46,111 nucleotides of DNA from Paludibacteraceae bacterium (GCA_016283095.1 JAEEMG010000088.1:1-46111); one strand, 5' to 3'. Positions 34,319-43,392 are shown, counted from the first letter of the stretch. Made by a program: numbers and translations. The notes: generated from the sequence alone by a model not told the origin.

Positions 34319-34342
34319 ATGCTGAATTAAATTAGAAATTAT

Positions 34343-34388
34343 AAATGCGGAATGCAGAATTATTAGCGTCCCGCATTTTTTATTTTTT
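34343..34388 (+). terminator. Terminator of the C10 operon
   Basis: AAATGCGG (34343-34350) pairs with CCGCATTT (34371-34378) over a 20-base loop, and the T-rich tract runs to 34388. Part of the stem derives from the dispersed AAATGCGGAATGC microrepeat also seen near 31288. Confidence 0.65.
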
Positions 34389-34390
34389 TA

Positions 34391-34441
34391 TTTAGCATTT
34401 AGCATTTAGCATTTAGCATTTAGCATTTAGCATTTAGCATT
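34391..34441. repeat. Seven copies of the 7-base unit TTTAGCA
   Basis: TTTAGCA is repeated about 7.3 times without interruption, ending at the last codons of the thioredoxin-like gene on the other strand. Such simple tandem units are prone to copy-number change. Confidence 0.92.
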
Positions 34442-34443
34442 CT

Positions 34444-34923
34444 TTATTTTACTAATTCTTTGATTATCTGTCTGATCTCTCCTTTTGAGATATATCCCAG
34501 ACTCAGATATGGCTCTCCTTCTTTTGGAATGAACATAAGTGTCGGCACTGATTGGATGTTGAATGCCATGGCCAGACGATCTTCTTTCTGCGTATCAACT
34601 TTGTAGAAATCTACATTCATATATTCGACAGACAATTCCTGTAGCTTTGGGGCTATTTTCTTGCATGGGGCGCACCATGTGGCATAGAAGTCTATCACGA
34701 TCGGACGGCCTGATTTGTTTGTCCATTTTTGTGCGGAATCGTTTTCGAAATCATATATTTTTTCAAGAAATTCCTTGTATGTTATTGATGGAATTTCTGT
34801 ATCCTTATCTTTGGTTATCATGTCTTTTATGCTTTTGACGCGAGCCTGCGACTCGACACCGTTTTTTGGAGTGCAGCATGATAGTGTAATCAAAGCGATT
34901 ATCGCGCGGAATATGTTTTTCAT
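34444..34923 (-). CDS. Thioredoxin-like lipoprotein
   Basis: This 159-residue protein has a lipoprotein signal (IFRAIIALITLSC, Cys16), a linker with charged residues and a thioredoxin fold: FYATWCAPCKKIAPKLQEL with the redox pair Cys84 and Cys87 (WCAPC), MNVDFYKVDTQKEDRLAMAFNI and the cis-Pro loop SVPTLMF. It should work as an envelope thiol oxidoreductase. Its ATG overlaps the stop of the LRR gene by four bases, so both are made together. The WCAPC motif is that of ordinary thioredoxins. Confidence 0.92.
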   Translation of the reverse strand: MKNIFRAIIALITLSCCTPKNGVESQARVKSIKDMITKDKDTEIPSITYKEFLEKIYDFENDSAQKWTNKSGRPIVIDFYATWCAPCKKIAPKLQELSVEYMNVDFYKVDTQKEDRLAMAFNIQSVPTLMFIPKEGEPYLSLGYISKGEIRQIIKELVK

Positions 34924-36005
34924 TTGGCAAATTTTTTTGTTCTTAATTTAGGACAATCGTAGAAAGAGAATTCTGCTTCAGATTCCACATTTTCTCCTGT
35001 TATCTCTATCAATGAATGGCAACTCATGAAAGTGCCGTCTTCAATCTTCTTTATCCCGCTTGGCAATGAGATTTTTTCAATATTCTCACAGCCTGAAAAA
35101 GCGGCCTCTCCAATCGTTTGTAGCAACGTTAGATTTTGCAAATTTATGGTTGCCAGACTTTTACATCCGTCAAACGCATTCACTCCGATTCCTTTCAATG
35201 TGGTAGGAAGTGTGATGCTTTCCAACTTTTTACAGTCGGAAAACGCTCCGTATGCGATGGCATTCATTTTCCCTTTCAAGGTCAAGCCGGTCATGTTTTC
35301 ACAGCCGTGGAATGTCATTTTTGGAAGGGTATCAAGGTCGGTTTCTATGATGGCAGATTTCAGTGAGCTGCATCCGTTGAACACGTATTCTCCGAGAGAA
35401 TCCACGAACGACGGAATGATCAGCGTCTTCAAACCACTGCGGTCGAATGCGTGGTCTCCGATGGATAATTTTTTATTGTCTGCCTGAAAATCAACAGATT
35501 CTAAAGCGAGATTTTCTCCGAAAGCCCAACTGCCGATATGGTGGACACTGTTGGGAATATGTATCGTCTGCAGTGATCTGCAAGCGATGAAAGCGTCGTG
35601 CTCAATGGATTTTAATGTAGACGGAAGTGTGACCGACTCGAGTGAAGAGCAAAGGTAGAAACAGTGGTGTGGAATGGTTTCCACTCCTTGGGGGATAACG
35701 ATTGATTTTAGTTTGCCACACTCGGCAAATGCAACAGGTCCGATTTTTTTCAGTCCCGACGGTAATTGCACCGTCTCCATCTTGCCACATTTCGCAAACG
35801 CCTGTTTCGCTATTTTAGTCACGGTATACCATCTTCCTCCATTCTCCACACTGTCTGGAATAATTGCCGTTTTTGGTAGAGTTTTGTCTACAGACAGAAG
35901 CGTCGCCTCTCCCGTCGTCTCATCAAAAGAGAATGAGAAAGGAGACGCGATTGCGAATATTCCATTCAGCAATATAGATAATGTCAGAATAATCAGTTTT
36001 TTCAT
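34920..36005 (-). CDS. BspA-like leucine-rich-repeat surface protein
   Basis: The signal peptide MKKLIILTLSILLNGIFAIA (ATG 36005) is followed by about a dozen LRR_5 repeats of about 23 residues with the pattern AF..C..L..I.LP..L..IG. One example is GVETIPHHCFYLCSSLESVTLPSTLKSIEHDAF. These Treponema/Bacteroides BspA-type repeats are common on the surfaces of host-associated bacteria and mediate binding. The many conserved Cys (AFxxC) within the repeats fit its coupling to a thioredoxin-like lipoprotein. I see no T9SS tail; the protein ends in a short KFAK. The longer frame from 36056 is not used because it adds a non-signal extension. Confidence 0.88.
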   Translation of the reverse strand: MKKLIILTLSILLNGIFAIASPFSFSFDETTGEATLLSVDKTLPKTAIIPDSVENGGRWYTVTKIAKQAFAKCGKMETVQLPSGLKKIGPVAFAECGKLKSIVIPQGVETIPHHCFYLCSSLESVTLPSTLKSIEHDAFIACRSLQTIHIPNSVHHIGSWAFGENLALESVDFQADNKKLSIGDHAFDRSGLKTLIIPSFVDSLGEYVFNGCSSLKSAIIETDLDTLPKMTFHGCENMTGLTLKGKMNAIAYGAFSDCKKLESITLPTTLKGIGVNAFDGCKSLATINLQNLTLLQTIGEAAFSGCENIEKISLPSGIKKIEDGTFMSCHSLIEITGENVESEAEFSFYDCPKLRTKKFAK

Positions 36006-36188
36006 TTTAGAATCAGAACAATGATATTTTATCGATTTTCTGCAAACAATTGGCAAGTTAGAAATTATATTTTATATATGCAAGTAAGCAAATTTCATTT
36101 TTCAATATTCATACTTATGTGTGACTTTTACATTGTTTTGTGTGAATTGATTTCATATGAATGTAATATGTCGTAATCTGTTTTTTGT

Positions 36189-36196
36189 TATTTTTG
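36189..36196 (+). promoter_or_regulatory. -7 element of the GLUG protein gene
   Basis: TATTTTTG is followed 25 bases later by the ATG at 36221. The -33 element is not clear. Confidence 0.4.
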
Positions 36197-36220
36197 CATC
36201 GTAAATTTTAAAAATTATAT

Positions 36221-38779
36221 ATGAAAAAAACTTTAAGTACATTTTGGGAATTACTGTTTTGTGTTTGTTGTTATGCAATTAATGGAGACGGTAGTGCAGG
36301 TAATCCTTATCAGATAGGAAATGTGGATGAACTTTATGAGTTTGCGTCTATTGTCAATGAAGGATCTGTTGCCGCCAATGGTGTTTTGACTGCGGATATT
36401 GTTGTCAATAATCTTCAACCGGATTTGTTTGATGGAAATTATGAAGGAGTTAAACTTTGGGATCCAATATGTGGCAAATTAGTGAATTATGATGGTCTCT
36501 TTGATGGGAATGGCCATTCCATTTCTGGTCTTGTCGTCAACCCAAACAAAGATTTGTTCAGTTTTGGATTTGTCGGATCTTGTTCGGAAAAGTCTGTGAT
36601 TAAAAACTTGATAATCAAAGACTCGTATTTCTCTGCGAAAAATGATATCGGAGTTATTTGTGGACGTAACTATGGAACTATAGAGAATTGTGAATCATAT
36701 AATTCCATTGTAGATGGGCTTGAGGATCCTTACGGTCCTCCATATAGAGGTGGTATCAGTGGAGCGAATTTTAACAAGATCAGACATTGTTACAGTACAG
36801 CGACTATAATGTCCCCTGAAGAATGCATTGGTGGTATTGCCGGATATAATTCTGGCACAATTGCTGAATGTGGATTTTGTGGTGTTTTGGTTGCAAAAAC
36901 GGCTAAGACATCTGCAGGAGGAATTTCTTTTTCCAATACGGGAGTTATAGAAGACTGTTACAGTGCTGGGTCGTTTGAAGGTGATTTCAAGAATGTCTGT
37001 GGAATAACAAAAATCTCTTATGTAAAGAACTGTTATTATGATTCAACCAAATGCCATCAGACTCAAAAATTCAGTGTGCCCCAGCCATACAATACAAAAG
37101 ATTTCACTTCAGGTAAAATATGTTTCTTGCTGAATTCCAATTCTACAAGTGGTTCTATTGTATGGCATCAGGATTTGTCAAAAGATACTCTCCCTTTGTT
37201 AGTTGGTAAAGATGTGTATCAATCAAGTCCTTGTGTAGGCTTCTATTCCAATGAGAAAGATTCTTTGGAACATGATCATGAAATGGAAAACAATGTATGT
37301 GTACATTGTGATTATCATGTCCACAAATATCAGGATTTGATGTGTGAAATATGTGGAAAAGACCAACGTCTGGATGATGACGGAACGTTCCTTATCTACA
37401 CTGCAGATGATCTTTACGATTTTGCAAACCAGATAAATGAGTGGCAGAATCTTACACTTAATGCGAAATTGATGAATGATATAGTTGTGAACGACGTGGA
37501 TTTGTCAAATACGGATTCAATTGCGGATACATTGAGAATGTGGATACCGATAGGTGTTGAACGTTTGGGTGTATACAATGCTTGCTTCGATGGAAACGGA
37601 TACTCAATAAGTGGTCTATTCTGTAAAGGTAGCGATTGGTTTTATCTTGGCTTATTTGCAGAGAACGGACCTTATAGCACTATAAAAAACTTAAAGATTG
37701 TCAATTCTCATTTTGAAAGTGAGGATATCTATGGCAATGCAGGTAGCATAACTGCAAATAATAAGGGCGTTGTCGTAAATTGTGAAAACTATGCGACGGT
37801 TAAAGGTAAGAATAATGTAGGTGGAATTTGTGGAGAAAACAGACTGGCCACTATATATGGATGTGTAAATCATGGTGCCATAATGACAATGGACACTAGG
37901 GGAGAAGCGGGAGGAATCACTGCTCGTAATTACCAGGGACTGATAGAACGCTGTGGAAATGAGGGATATGTTACAGGTTCTGTCGCCGGAGGTATTACGG
38001 GATCATCCGGCAAAGACAAAGGTGATGGCCCTGTAAGTTATCCTCAAATTAATTACTGTTACAATATTGGTGAGATTACAGGAAAAACTTATGCTGGTGG
38101 TTTGGCCGGTGATGATTTCTACAAAATAAGCCACTGTTTTAATGCAGGAAAGGTGAGTGGAGAACAAAACTATGGATCAATATCTGGAGGAAAGTTTGAG
38201 ACATATCTTCCTGATCCAGACAGTGTGGAAGTGACCAAATGTTTTGCTTTAGTTGGGTGCGACAGCGTTTTGGATGGTGTCGAAGAGACTTCTATCCCGG
38301 AACCATACGACATTACGGTCGTGGATTCTGCAACATTTGCAAGTGGAGCTGTGGCTTTCATGTTAAATGAAGGAATTACCGACGGCACACAACCGTTTTA
38401 TCAGACAATTGAGGAAAGAAAACATGCTCTGAGAGCTATGGTTTCGCCTACGGACAAGTTGGATTGTTTCCCAGTGCTGGACTCTCTACATGGCACGGTA
38501 TATTATAATGAAGAGATTTCTGTTTATTATAACTATGAAATGGAACCGACAGACTTCCAGATTATCGATTCCAACAAATCCAATGCTGTGTATGTGTTTG
38601 GTAATCGTGTAGTGGTTCCAGAGATAAATGATAAACTTATGGTCTACAGTATCGATGGCAAGCTCGTCCGTTTTACGCCTGTGAAGACAAATTCACAAAA
38701 CACAGAATTTGTTCTTGATAAAGGCATTTACATGATTGTTGTTGATGGAAAAACGTTCAAGATAAATATCGCTAAGTAA
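36221..38779 (+). CDS. GLUG-repeat surface protein with zinc-ribbon-like linker and T9SS-like tail
   Basis: This 852-residue protein has two similar halves. Each starts with a YxIGNVDELYEFA- or FLIYTADDLYDFA-type phrase, then LWDPIC or MWIPIG, FDGNGHSISGL or FDGNGYSISGL, and GLUG-type units (GGISGANFNKIRHCYSTA, GGIAGYNSGTIAECG, GGICGENRLATIYGC, GGITGSSG). Between the halves (residues 350-379) lies a Cys/His cluster: CVHC at 360-363 and CEIC at 375-378 with several His, a likely metal-binding knuckle. The C-terminus (KLMVYSIDGKLVRF, LDKGIYMIVVDGK) resembles a T9SS tail. It is probably a surface adhesin. The signal peptide is short and interrupted by Trp and Glu, so export is likely but not certain. 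Confidence 0.82.
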   Translation: MKKTLSTFWELLFCVCCYAINGDGSAGNPYQIGNVDELYEFASIVNEGSVAANGVLTADIVVNNLQPDLFDGNYEGVKLWDPICGKLVNYDGLFDGNGHSISGLVVNPNKDLFSFGFVGSCSEKSVIKNLIIKDSYFSAKNDIGVICGRNYGTIENCESYNSIVDGLEDPYGPPYRGGISGANFNKIRHCYSTATIMSPEECIGGIAGYNSGTIAECGFCGVLVAKTAKTSAGGISFSNTGVIEDCYSAGSFEGDFKNVCGITKISYVKNCYYDSTKCHQTQKFSVPQPYNTKDFTSGKICFLLNSNSTSGSIVWHQDLSKDTLPLLVGKDVYQSSPCVGFYSNEKDSLEHDHEMENNVCVHCDYHVHKYQDLMCEICGKDQRLDDDGTFLIYTADDLYDFANQINEWQNLTLNAKLMNDIVVNDVDLSNTDSIADTLRMWIPIGVERLGVYNACFDGNGYSISGLFCKGSDWFYLGLFAENGPYSTIKNLKIVNSHFESEDIYGNAGSITANNKGVVVNCENYATVKGKNNVGGICGENRLATIYGCVNHGAIMTMDTRGEAGGITARNYQGLIERCGNEGYVTGSVAGGITGSSGKDKGDGPVSYPQINYCYNIGEITGKTYAGGLAGDDFYKISHCFNAGKVSGEQNYGSISGGKFETYLPDPDSVEVTKCFALVGCDSVLDGVEETSIPEPYDITVVDSATFASGAVAFMLNEGITDGTQPFYQTIEERKHALRAMVSPTDKLDCFPVLDSLHGTVYYNEEISVYYNYEMEPTDFQIIDSNKSNAVYVFGNRVVVPEINDKLMVYSIDGKLVRFTPVKTNSQNTEFVLDKGIYMIVVDGKTFKINIAK

Positions 38780-38796
38780 ACACTATATGTCAAATG

Positions 38797-38843
38797 AAAA
38801 ATAAGGATGTTGCATGGTTAATCCCGCAACATCCTTATTTTTT
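38797..38843. terminator. Strong bidirectional terminator
   Basis: AAAAATAAGGATGTTGC (38797-38813) pairs with GCAACATCCTTATTTTT (38826-38842) over a 12-base loop. The converging small lipoprotein gene can use it from the other side. Confidence 0.92.
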
Positions 38844-38897
38844 GTATTCTAGATTAAAAATAACTATTCAATGATCTTGTGATTTAATCTTCAATGG

Positions 38898-39350
38898 TTA
38901 ATTCAGACCTCCAAGATTTCCCGATAAATCGTAAAGGTCAGAATAATCTCCGTTCAAGTATTTACAGAATTGCTCTTTTGTCAAAGCTTCTGCCATTTCA
39001 AATTCTTCTTCGTCTATAGGTGCATAAACGACTGTGCCATCAATTTTGAGATCTGGATTCTCTTTCTTTCCATTTTCGTAAGCGGCTTTCGCTAATGTTT
39101 CATTTTGATAATTGATGTATGAAGTAGCATCCTCGATTTGGTCACCAGAAAAATGAAATACAGAGATTTGGTTTCCTTTTATATATACGACATCGTCACC
39201 GTCAATAAATGCTCCGCTTTTACCTTCGTATTTCTTGAAAACAGAAGAATTTGAAGATAAATTTGAAGATGATCCTTTGTCATCGTCGTCGTCGCCACAA
39301 GAGACGAATGATACGCTTCCTAACAATATCATTGTCCAGGAAAGCAACAT
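38898..39350 (-). CDS. Small acidic lipoprotein of unknown function
   Basis: This product of about 150 residues has the Bacteroidetes lipoprotein phrase GSVSFVSCGDDDDD, where Cys18 is the lipid site and the acidic run after it is typical of surface export. A serine/asparagine-rich spacer is followed by a compact domain (GKSGAFIDGDDVVYIKGNQISVFHFSGDQ, MAEALTKEQFCKYLNGDYSDLYD). I recognise no family. ATG 39350 is the only in-frame ATG that gives a signal, but it lacks the usual positive residues. ATG 39370 followed by AAAAA reads out of frame, and one more A would give MKKHLLMLLSW, a normal signal peptide, so a base appears to be missing. Confidence 0.72.
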   Translation of the reverse strand: MLLSWTMILLGSVSFVSCGDDDDDKGSSSNLSSNSSVFKKYEGKSGAFIDGDDVVYIKGNQISVFHFSGDQIEDATSYINYQNETLAKAAYENGKKENPDLKIDGTVVYAPIDEEEFEMAEALTKEQFCKYLNGDYSDLYDLSGNLGGLN

Positions 39351-39448
39351 TAACAAATGTTTTTCATATTGTAACTTAGATTAATATTAAACTCTTTGCA
39401 AATATATCATAATAATGATAGCTTAGGTAGATCAGATAGATATTTAAC

Positions 39449-39487
39449 AAAAATTAAGGTTCAGAACATTTCTGCCCTGAACCCTAA
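39449..39487 (-). terminator. Terminator of the hexose-phosphate mutase gene
   Basis: GGTTCAG and CTGAACC form a hairpin, followed on the minus strand by AATTTTTG, starting about 17 bases past the mutase stop. Confidence 0.6.
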
Positions 39488-39503
39488 CTTCTTCAAACAA
39501 ATC

Positions 39504-40895
39504 TTATTTCTTTGTGATTTTCGCTACAGCGTCCATGATCTCCTTTGCTACCTTCTCAGCTTCAGCCTCAGTAGCTGCCTCTGAATAGATACGGATGATT
39601 GGCTCTGTATTAGATTTTCTCAAATGAACCCAGCTGTCTGCGAAGTCGATCTTTACACCATCGATGTCGTTGACCTCTTCGTTCTTGTAAGCCTCCTTGA
39701 TAGAAGCAAGCACCTTGTCGACGTTGATGTCTGGAGTAAGCTGGATCTTGTTCTTCGAGATGAAATATAGTGGGTATTCCTTCTTCAACTCACTTACCTT
39801 GATTCCCTTGTTTGCAAGGTGAGTCAAGAACAATGCGATACCTACCAATGCGTCTCTACCGTAGTGGCTCTCTGGATAGATGACTCCTCCGTTACCCTCA
39901 CCGCCGATGACGGCGTTTGTAGCCTTCATCTTAGTTGTGACGTTGACCTCTCCTACTGCAGCTGCGTTGTAGACACCGCCACGACGCTTTGTCACGTCAC
40001 GTAGAGCACGAGTTGAACTTAGGTTGGAAACTGTATTTCCTGGAGTCTTGCTCAACACATAGTCTGCGACAGAAACCAATGTGTATTCCTCTCCGAACAT
40101 GTCGCCGTTCTCTGTGATGATAGCCAAACGGTCTACATCTGGGTCAACAACGAAACCGACATCAACTTTCTCTTTCTTGCAAAGGTCTGCGATATCAGTC
40201 AAGTTTGCTGGAATTGGTTCTGGGTTGTGTGCGAAGTGTCCTGTAGCCTCACAGTTCAAGCATTTAACGTTCTTTACGCCAAGACGCTCAAGAAGTTTTG
40301 GCAATACATTACCTCCGACTGAGTTGACACAATCGATAGCAACTGTGAAGTTGGCTTTCTTGATAGCCTCTACGTCTACAAGCTTCAATGCCAATACCTT
40401 GTCGATATGGATGTCGTCGTAGTTGTTTACATATTTGACCTGTCCAAGATTGTCGACCTCAGCGAATGTGTATTCGTCGTTGTCAGCCATCTTCAACACC
40501 TCTTTTCCATCTGCATCAGAAAGGAACTCTCCTTTTTCGTTAAGAAGCTTCAATGCGTTCCACTGCTTTGGATTATGGCTTGCAGTAAGGATGATACCAC
40601 CGTCTGCCTTCTCATTTACAACTGCGATCTCTGTAGTAGGAGTTGATGCGAGACCAATGTTCACTACATTCACACCAAGACCAACAAGTGTGCCAGTTAC
40701 GATAGAGTCTACCATTGGTCCGGAAATTCTTGCGTCGCGGCCGACAACGATAGTCGCTGTCTTCTTTCCGTTTCTCTTTGCGATCCAAGTGCCGAACGCT
40801 GCTGTGAATTTTACTACGTCAAGTGGTGTTAGGTTATCTCCTGTGCCTCCACCAATAGTACCTCTGATTCCAGAAATAGATTTTATCAGTGTCAT
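39504..40895 (-). CDS. glmM: Phosphoglucosamine mutase / phosphomannomutase family enzyme
   Basis: This 463-residue alpha-D-phosphohexomutase has the phosphoserine loop LTASHNPKQWNALK (Ser106), the metal loop DPDVDRL (Asp251, 253, 255), the sugar loop GGEGNGG (331-337) and the C-terminal phosphate-binding RKSNTEP. Bacteroidetes genomes carry this form as GlmM, which makes glucosamine 1-phosphate for UDP-GlcNAc and so for peptidoglycan and LPS. Phosphomannomutase activity cannot be excluded, because the sugar loop differs from the classic GEQSGH of GlmM. ATG 40895 gives MTLIKSISGIRGTIG, the normal start. A TAACTTTG -7 element lies 40 bases upstream. Confidence 0.88.
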   Translation of the reverse strand: MTLIKSISGIRGTIGGGTGDNLTPLDVVKFTAAFGTWIAKRNGKKTATIVVGRDARISGPMVDSIVTGTLVGLGVNVVNIGLASTPTTEIAVVNEKADGGIILTASHNPKQWNALKLLNEKGEFLSDADGKEVLKMADNDEYTFAEVDNLGQVKYVNNYDDIHIDKVLALKLVDVEAIKKANFTVAIDCVNSVGGNVLPKLLERLGVKNVKCLNCEATGHFAHNPEPIPANLTDIADLCKKEKVDVGFVVDPDVDRLAIITENGDMFGEEYTLVSVADYVLSKTPGNTVSNLSSTRALRDVTKRRGGVYNAAAVGEVNVTTKMKATNAVIGGEGNGGVIYPESHYGRDALVGIALFLTHLANKGIKVSELKKEYPLYFISKNKIQLTPDINVDKVLASIKEAYKNEEVNDIDGVKIDFADSWVHLRKSNTEPIIRIYSEAATEAEAEKVAKEIMDAVAKITKK

Positions 40896-40936
40896 GTCTT
40901 ATTTATTATTTTTTTTCGTTCAATCAATGATTAAAG

Positions 40937-40944
40937 CAAAGTTA
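40937..40944 (-). promoter_or_regulatory. -7 element of the mutase gene
   Basis: TAACTTTG on the minus strand; no -33 TTTG at the usual distance. Confidence 0.4.
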
Positions 40945-40970
40945 TAACAAATTTTTAGTGATAAAAAGGA

Positions 40971-40978
40971 TATATTTG
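40971..40978 (+). promoter_or_regulatory. -7 element of the TamL gene
   Basis: TATATTTG on the plus strand, 29 bases before ATG 41008, back to back with the mutase promoter. Confidence 0.45.
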
Positions 40979-41007
40979 CAAAACCTTTGCAGAAAGGTCA
41001 AAAATGT

Positions 41008-43320
41008 ATGAAAAAAACGTATTTCTTAATAATTGCAATATTTTTAGTCTTATTTTCCGCCTGCTCGCCGGTGAAGTATGTGGCGGATGGTGATTTTTTG
41101 CTTGATGACGTAAAAATTAACAATAAAAATACGCAGTTGAAGGAGAACGACGCGGAGTCGTATATCCGTCAGCAACCCAATCTGAAAATCTTCGGTCTTT
41201 TCCGTGCTCATCTCCGTCTTTATAGTCTTTCCAGAAAAGATTCTATAAAGCGCAACGGTAGGGTCAGACGTTTGGGCCGTGCTCTTCGTAAGATGGGTGA
41301 ACCGCCTGTGATCTACAACTCTATGATGCGAATCCAGTCGGAGCGTCAGTTGGAGAAATACTACCGTGCGAAGGGATTCATGAACGCAAAGGTTACCTCC
41401 GACGTGGTGTTCAAGAAGAAACGTGCTGTGGTGACTTATCATATTAATGAAGGAGAACCATTCCGAATCGAGAATATTGAATACGATTACCGTGGCGACT
41501 CCGCAATCAAAAAAATTGTGGAGACGGACAGATTCTATGAGACAAAACTGAAGAAGGGAATGCTTTTCGACAGTGATGAGCTGGATGCGGAACGCAACAA
41601 TATGTCGAGTCTGTTGCGTCGACACGGATATTTTTATTTCACAAAGGATTATATCACTTACACTGCGGACACGACAGTTGGCGACCATAAGGTGGATCTG
41701 ACATTGGAACTCAAGCCGTTCACTAAGACAACGTCGGATGGAAGCAGAGTGGATGTGCCGCACACAAAGTATAGGATTGGAGATATCTCCGTCGTCACGC
41801 TGGACAAAACGCATGTCTCTTTCTCTGAGGTGCTGGAGTATGATAGTGCAAGGACGGAGGAGGGCATATTGATGAAGTATATGCGCAAGCCGTTTTTGAG
41901 ATCTTCGGTGATAGAAGACAATATTATGTTTGGAAAAGGTGAGGCTTACAATTCTATGCGTTCCGACTTCACTTTGTCTAAGTTCAATTCTCTTGGCATT
42001 GTGCGAGCCGCATATATCAACTTCAACGACAAACATAATGATGCTAATGAGGTGGATTGCCAGATCACACTCTCTCCGACAAAGTCAAAATCAATTTCTG
42101 CTGATGTTGAGGCTACTACCACATCCGGCGACTTCGGTTTTGGCGGAACTTTGGGATGGAGCCACCACAATATTTTCCGTGGATCTGAATGCTTGACATT
42201 CAAGTTGAGCTACTCTCAGGAGGCGATCAGCGGAATGGATATCACTAATGATAAAATCCGTGATTATGGTGCTAGTGTCACACTTGCCATTCCCCGTGTG
42301 ATGTTCCCGTTCCTGACTCGTGATTTCAGACGACGTATCAACGCCAACACAGAACTTGATGCGGCGTTCAGTGTCCAGCAGATGGGGTATAGACGTGACC
42401 AGCTTAGTTTTGGATGGAAGTATAAGTGGCAACGTCGTCGCTTCTATAATTTTGAGATAGACTTCCTCGACTATAATCTTGTGAAGATGGAGAATGCGGA
42501 TGCTTTCCGTGAAAAGTATTTCAAAGAGCATGCCAATCCTATCTTGCTCTATAATTATACCGACCACCAGATCCTATGTACGGGATTCACCTATACATTT
42601 GATAATATGTCGAGCAAGCGATTGCTTAATAAGAGACTTTTCAAGGCTAGTTTCGAGACTGGAGGAAACACATTCCAGCTTTTCAGCCATGTATGTAAAT
42701 ACGATACGTCGAATTTTGGTCAGAATATGATTTTTAAGGTTCCATATTCTCAATATGTGAAGACGGAATTGGAATATGCTTTCAACCAGTATATCAACGA
42801 GAAGTGTAGGATTGTTTACCATGCGAAAGCTGGTGTCGCGGTGCCGTATGGAAATTCAGACGGAGTGCCGTTTGAAAAACGATTCTATGGTGGTGGAGCG
42901 AGTGGCGTGAGAGGTTGGGCGGTTCGTACACTTGGCCCCGGTAAATTTCCGTCTACTAACGACTATCTCGCTCAGACGGGTGATATTAATCTTCTGTTGA
43001 ATTTGGAGTACCGCATCAAATTGTTCTGGAAACTTGAGCTTGCCACATTTGTCGATGCAGGAAATGTGTGGACGTTATATAATGATAATAACGAAGATCA
43101 GCAAGGTGGTGAATTCTTTATAGATGAATTCTATAAGCAGATTGCGTTGGCCGGAGGTGCTGGATTGAGAATAGATTTCTCTTATTTCTTGATCCGTTTT
43201 GACCTCGGTCTGAAATTCCACGATCCATCTCGAATTGATAAGGGCACACAGTGGCGTACTGCACATGGCATGAATAAGAATGATTTCGCATTCCATTTCG
43301 CTGTAGGATATCCTTTTTAA
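41008..43320 (+). CDS. tamL: TamL-type lipoprotein of the Omp85/BamA superfamily
   Basis: This 770-residue outer-membrane protein starts with a lipoprotein signal MKKTYFLIIAIFLVLFSAC (Cys19). Two or more POTRA-like stretches follow (ESYIRQQPNLKIFGLFRAHLRLY, LEKYYRAKGFMNAKVTSDVVFKKKRAVVTYHINEG, YDYRGDSAIKKIV). A 16-strand-type barrel region contains GSECLTFKLSYSQEAISG, FYGGGASGVRGWAVRTLGPG (the Omp85 (V/I)RG(F/W) signature) and ends in Phe (FAVGYPF). Bacteroidetes use lipidated TamA homologues (TamL) with TamB for outer-membrane assembly. TamB is 12 kb away in this window. ATG 41008 is chosen for its signal peptide. Confidence 0.9.
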   Translation: MKKTYFLIIAIFLVLFSACSPVKYVADGDFLLDDVKINNKNTQLKENDAESYIRQQPNLKIFGLFRAHLRLYSLSRKDSIKRNGRVRRLGRALRKMGEPPVIYNSMMRIQSERQLEKYYRAKGFMNAKVTSDVVFKKKRAVVTYHINEGEPFRIENIEYDYRGDSAIKKIVETDRFYETKLKKGMLFDSDELDAERNNMSSLLRRHGYFYFTKDYITYTADTTVGDHKVDLTLELKPFTKTTSDGSRVDVPHTKYRIGDISVVTLDKTHVSFSEVLEYDSARTEEGILMKYMRKPFLRSSVIEDNIMFGKGEAYNSMRSDFTLSKFNSLGIVRAAYINFNDKHNDANEVDCQITLSPTKSKSISADVEATTTSGDFGFGGTLGWSHHNIFRGSECLTFKLSYSQEAISGMDITNDKIRDYGASVTLAIPRVMFPFLTRDFRRRINANTELDAAFSVQQMGYRRDQLSFGWKYKWQRRRFYNFEIDFLDYNLVKMENADAFREKYFKEHANPILLYNYTDHQILCTGFTYTFDNMSSKRLLNKRLFKASFETGGNTFQLFSHVCKYDTSNFGQNMIFKVPYSQYVKTELEYAFNQYINEKCRIVYHAKAGVAVPYGNSDGVPFEKRFYGGGASGVRGWAVRTLGPGKFPSTNDYLAQTGDINLLLNLEYRIKLFWKLELATFVDAGNVWTLYNDNNEDQQGGEFFIDEFYKQIALAGGAGLRIDFSYFLIRFDLGLKFHDPSRIDKGTQWRTAHGMNKNDFAFHFAVGYPF

Positions 43321-43363
43321 ATGCAAAATTAGGAATGCAGAATGCAAAATGTAAAATGTTTGA
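43321..43363. repeat. A+T-rich microrepeat after tamL
   Basis: ATGCAAAATTAGGAATGCAG and AATGCAAAATGTAAAATG are variants of the same unit seen near 14340-14370, 31288 and 34343. Nothing else is present before the next gene. Confidence 0.5.
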
Positions 43364-43392
43364 GTATCGGTGGCTTGATAAAATAGAAGATT

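Noticed and set aside
41050-42036. 328-codon open frame on the minus strand opposite tamL
   Set aside because: No domain, His/Arg/Ile-rich composition typical of shadow translation, and the opposite strand is clearly an Omp85 gene.
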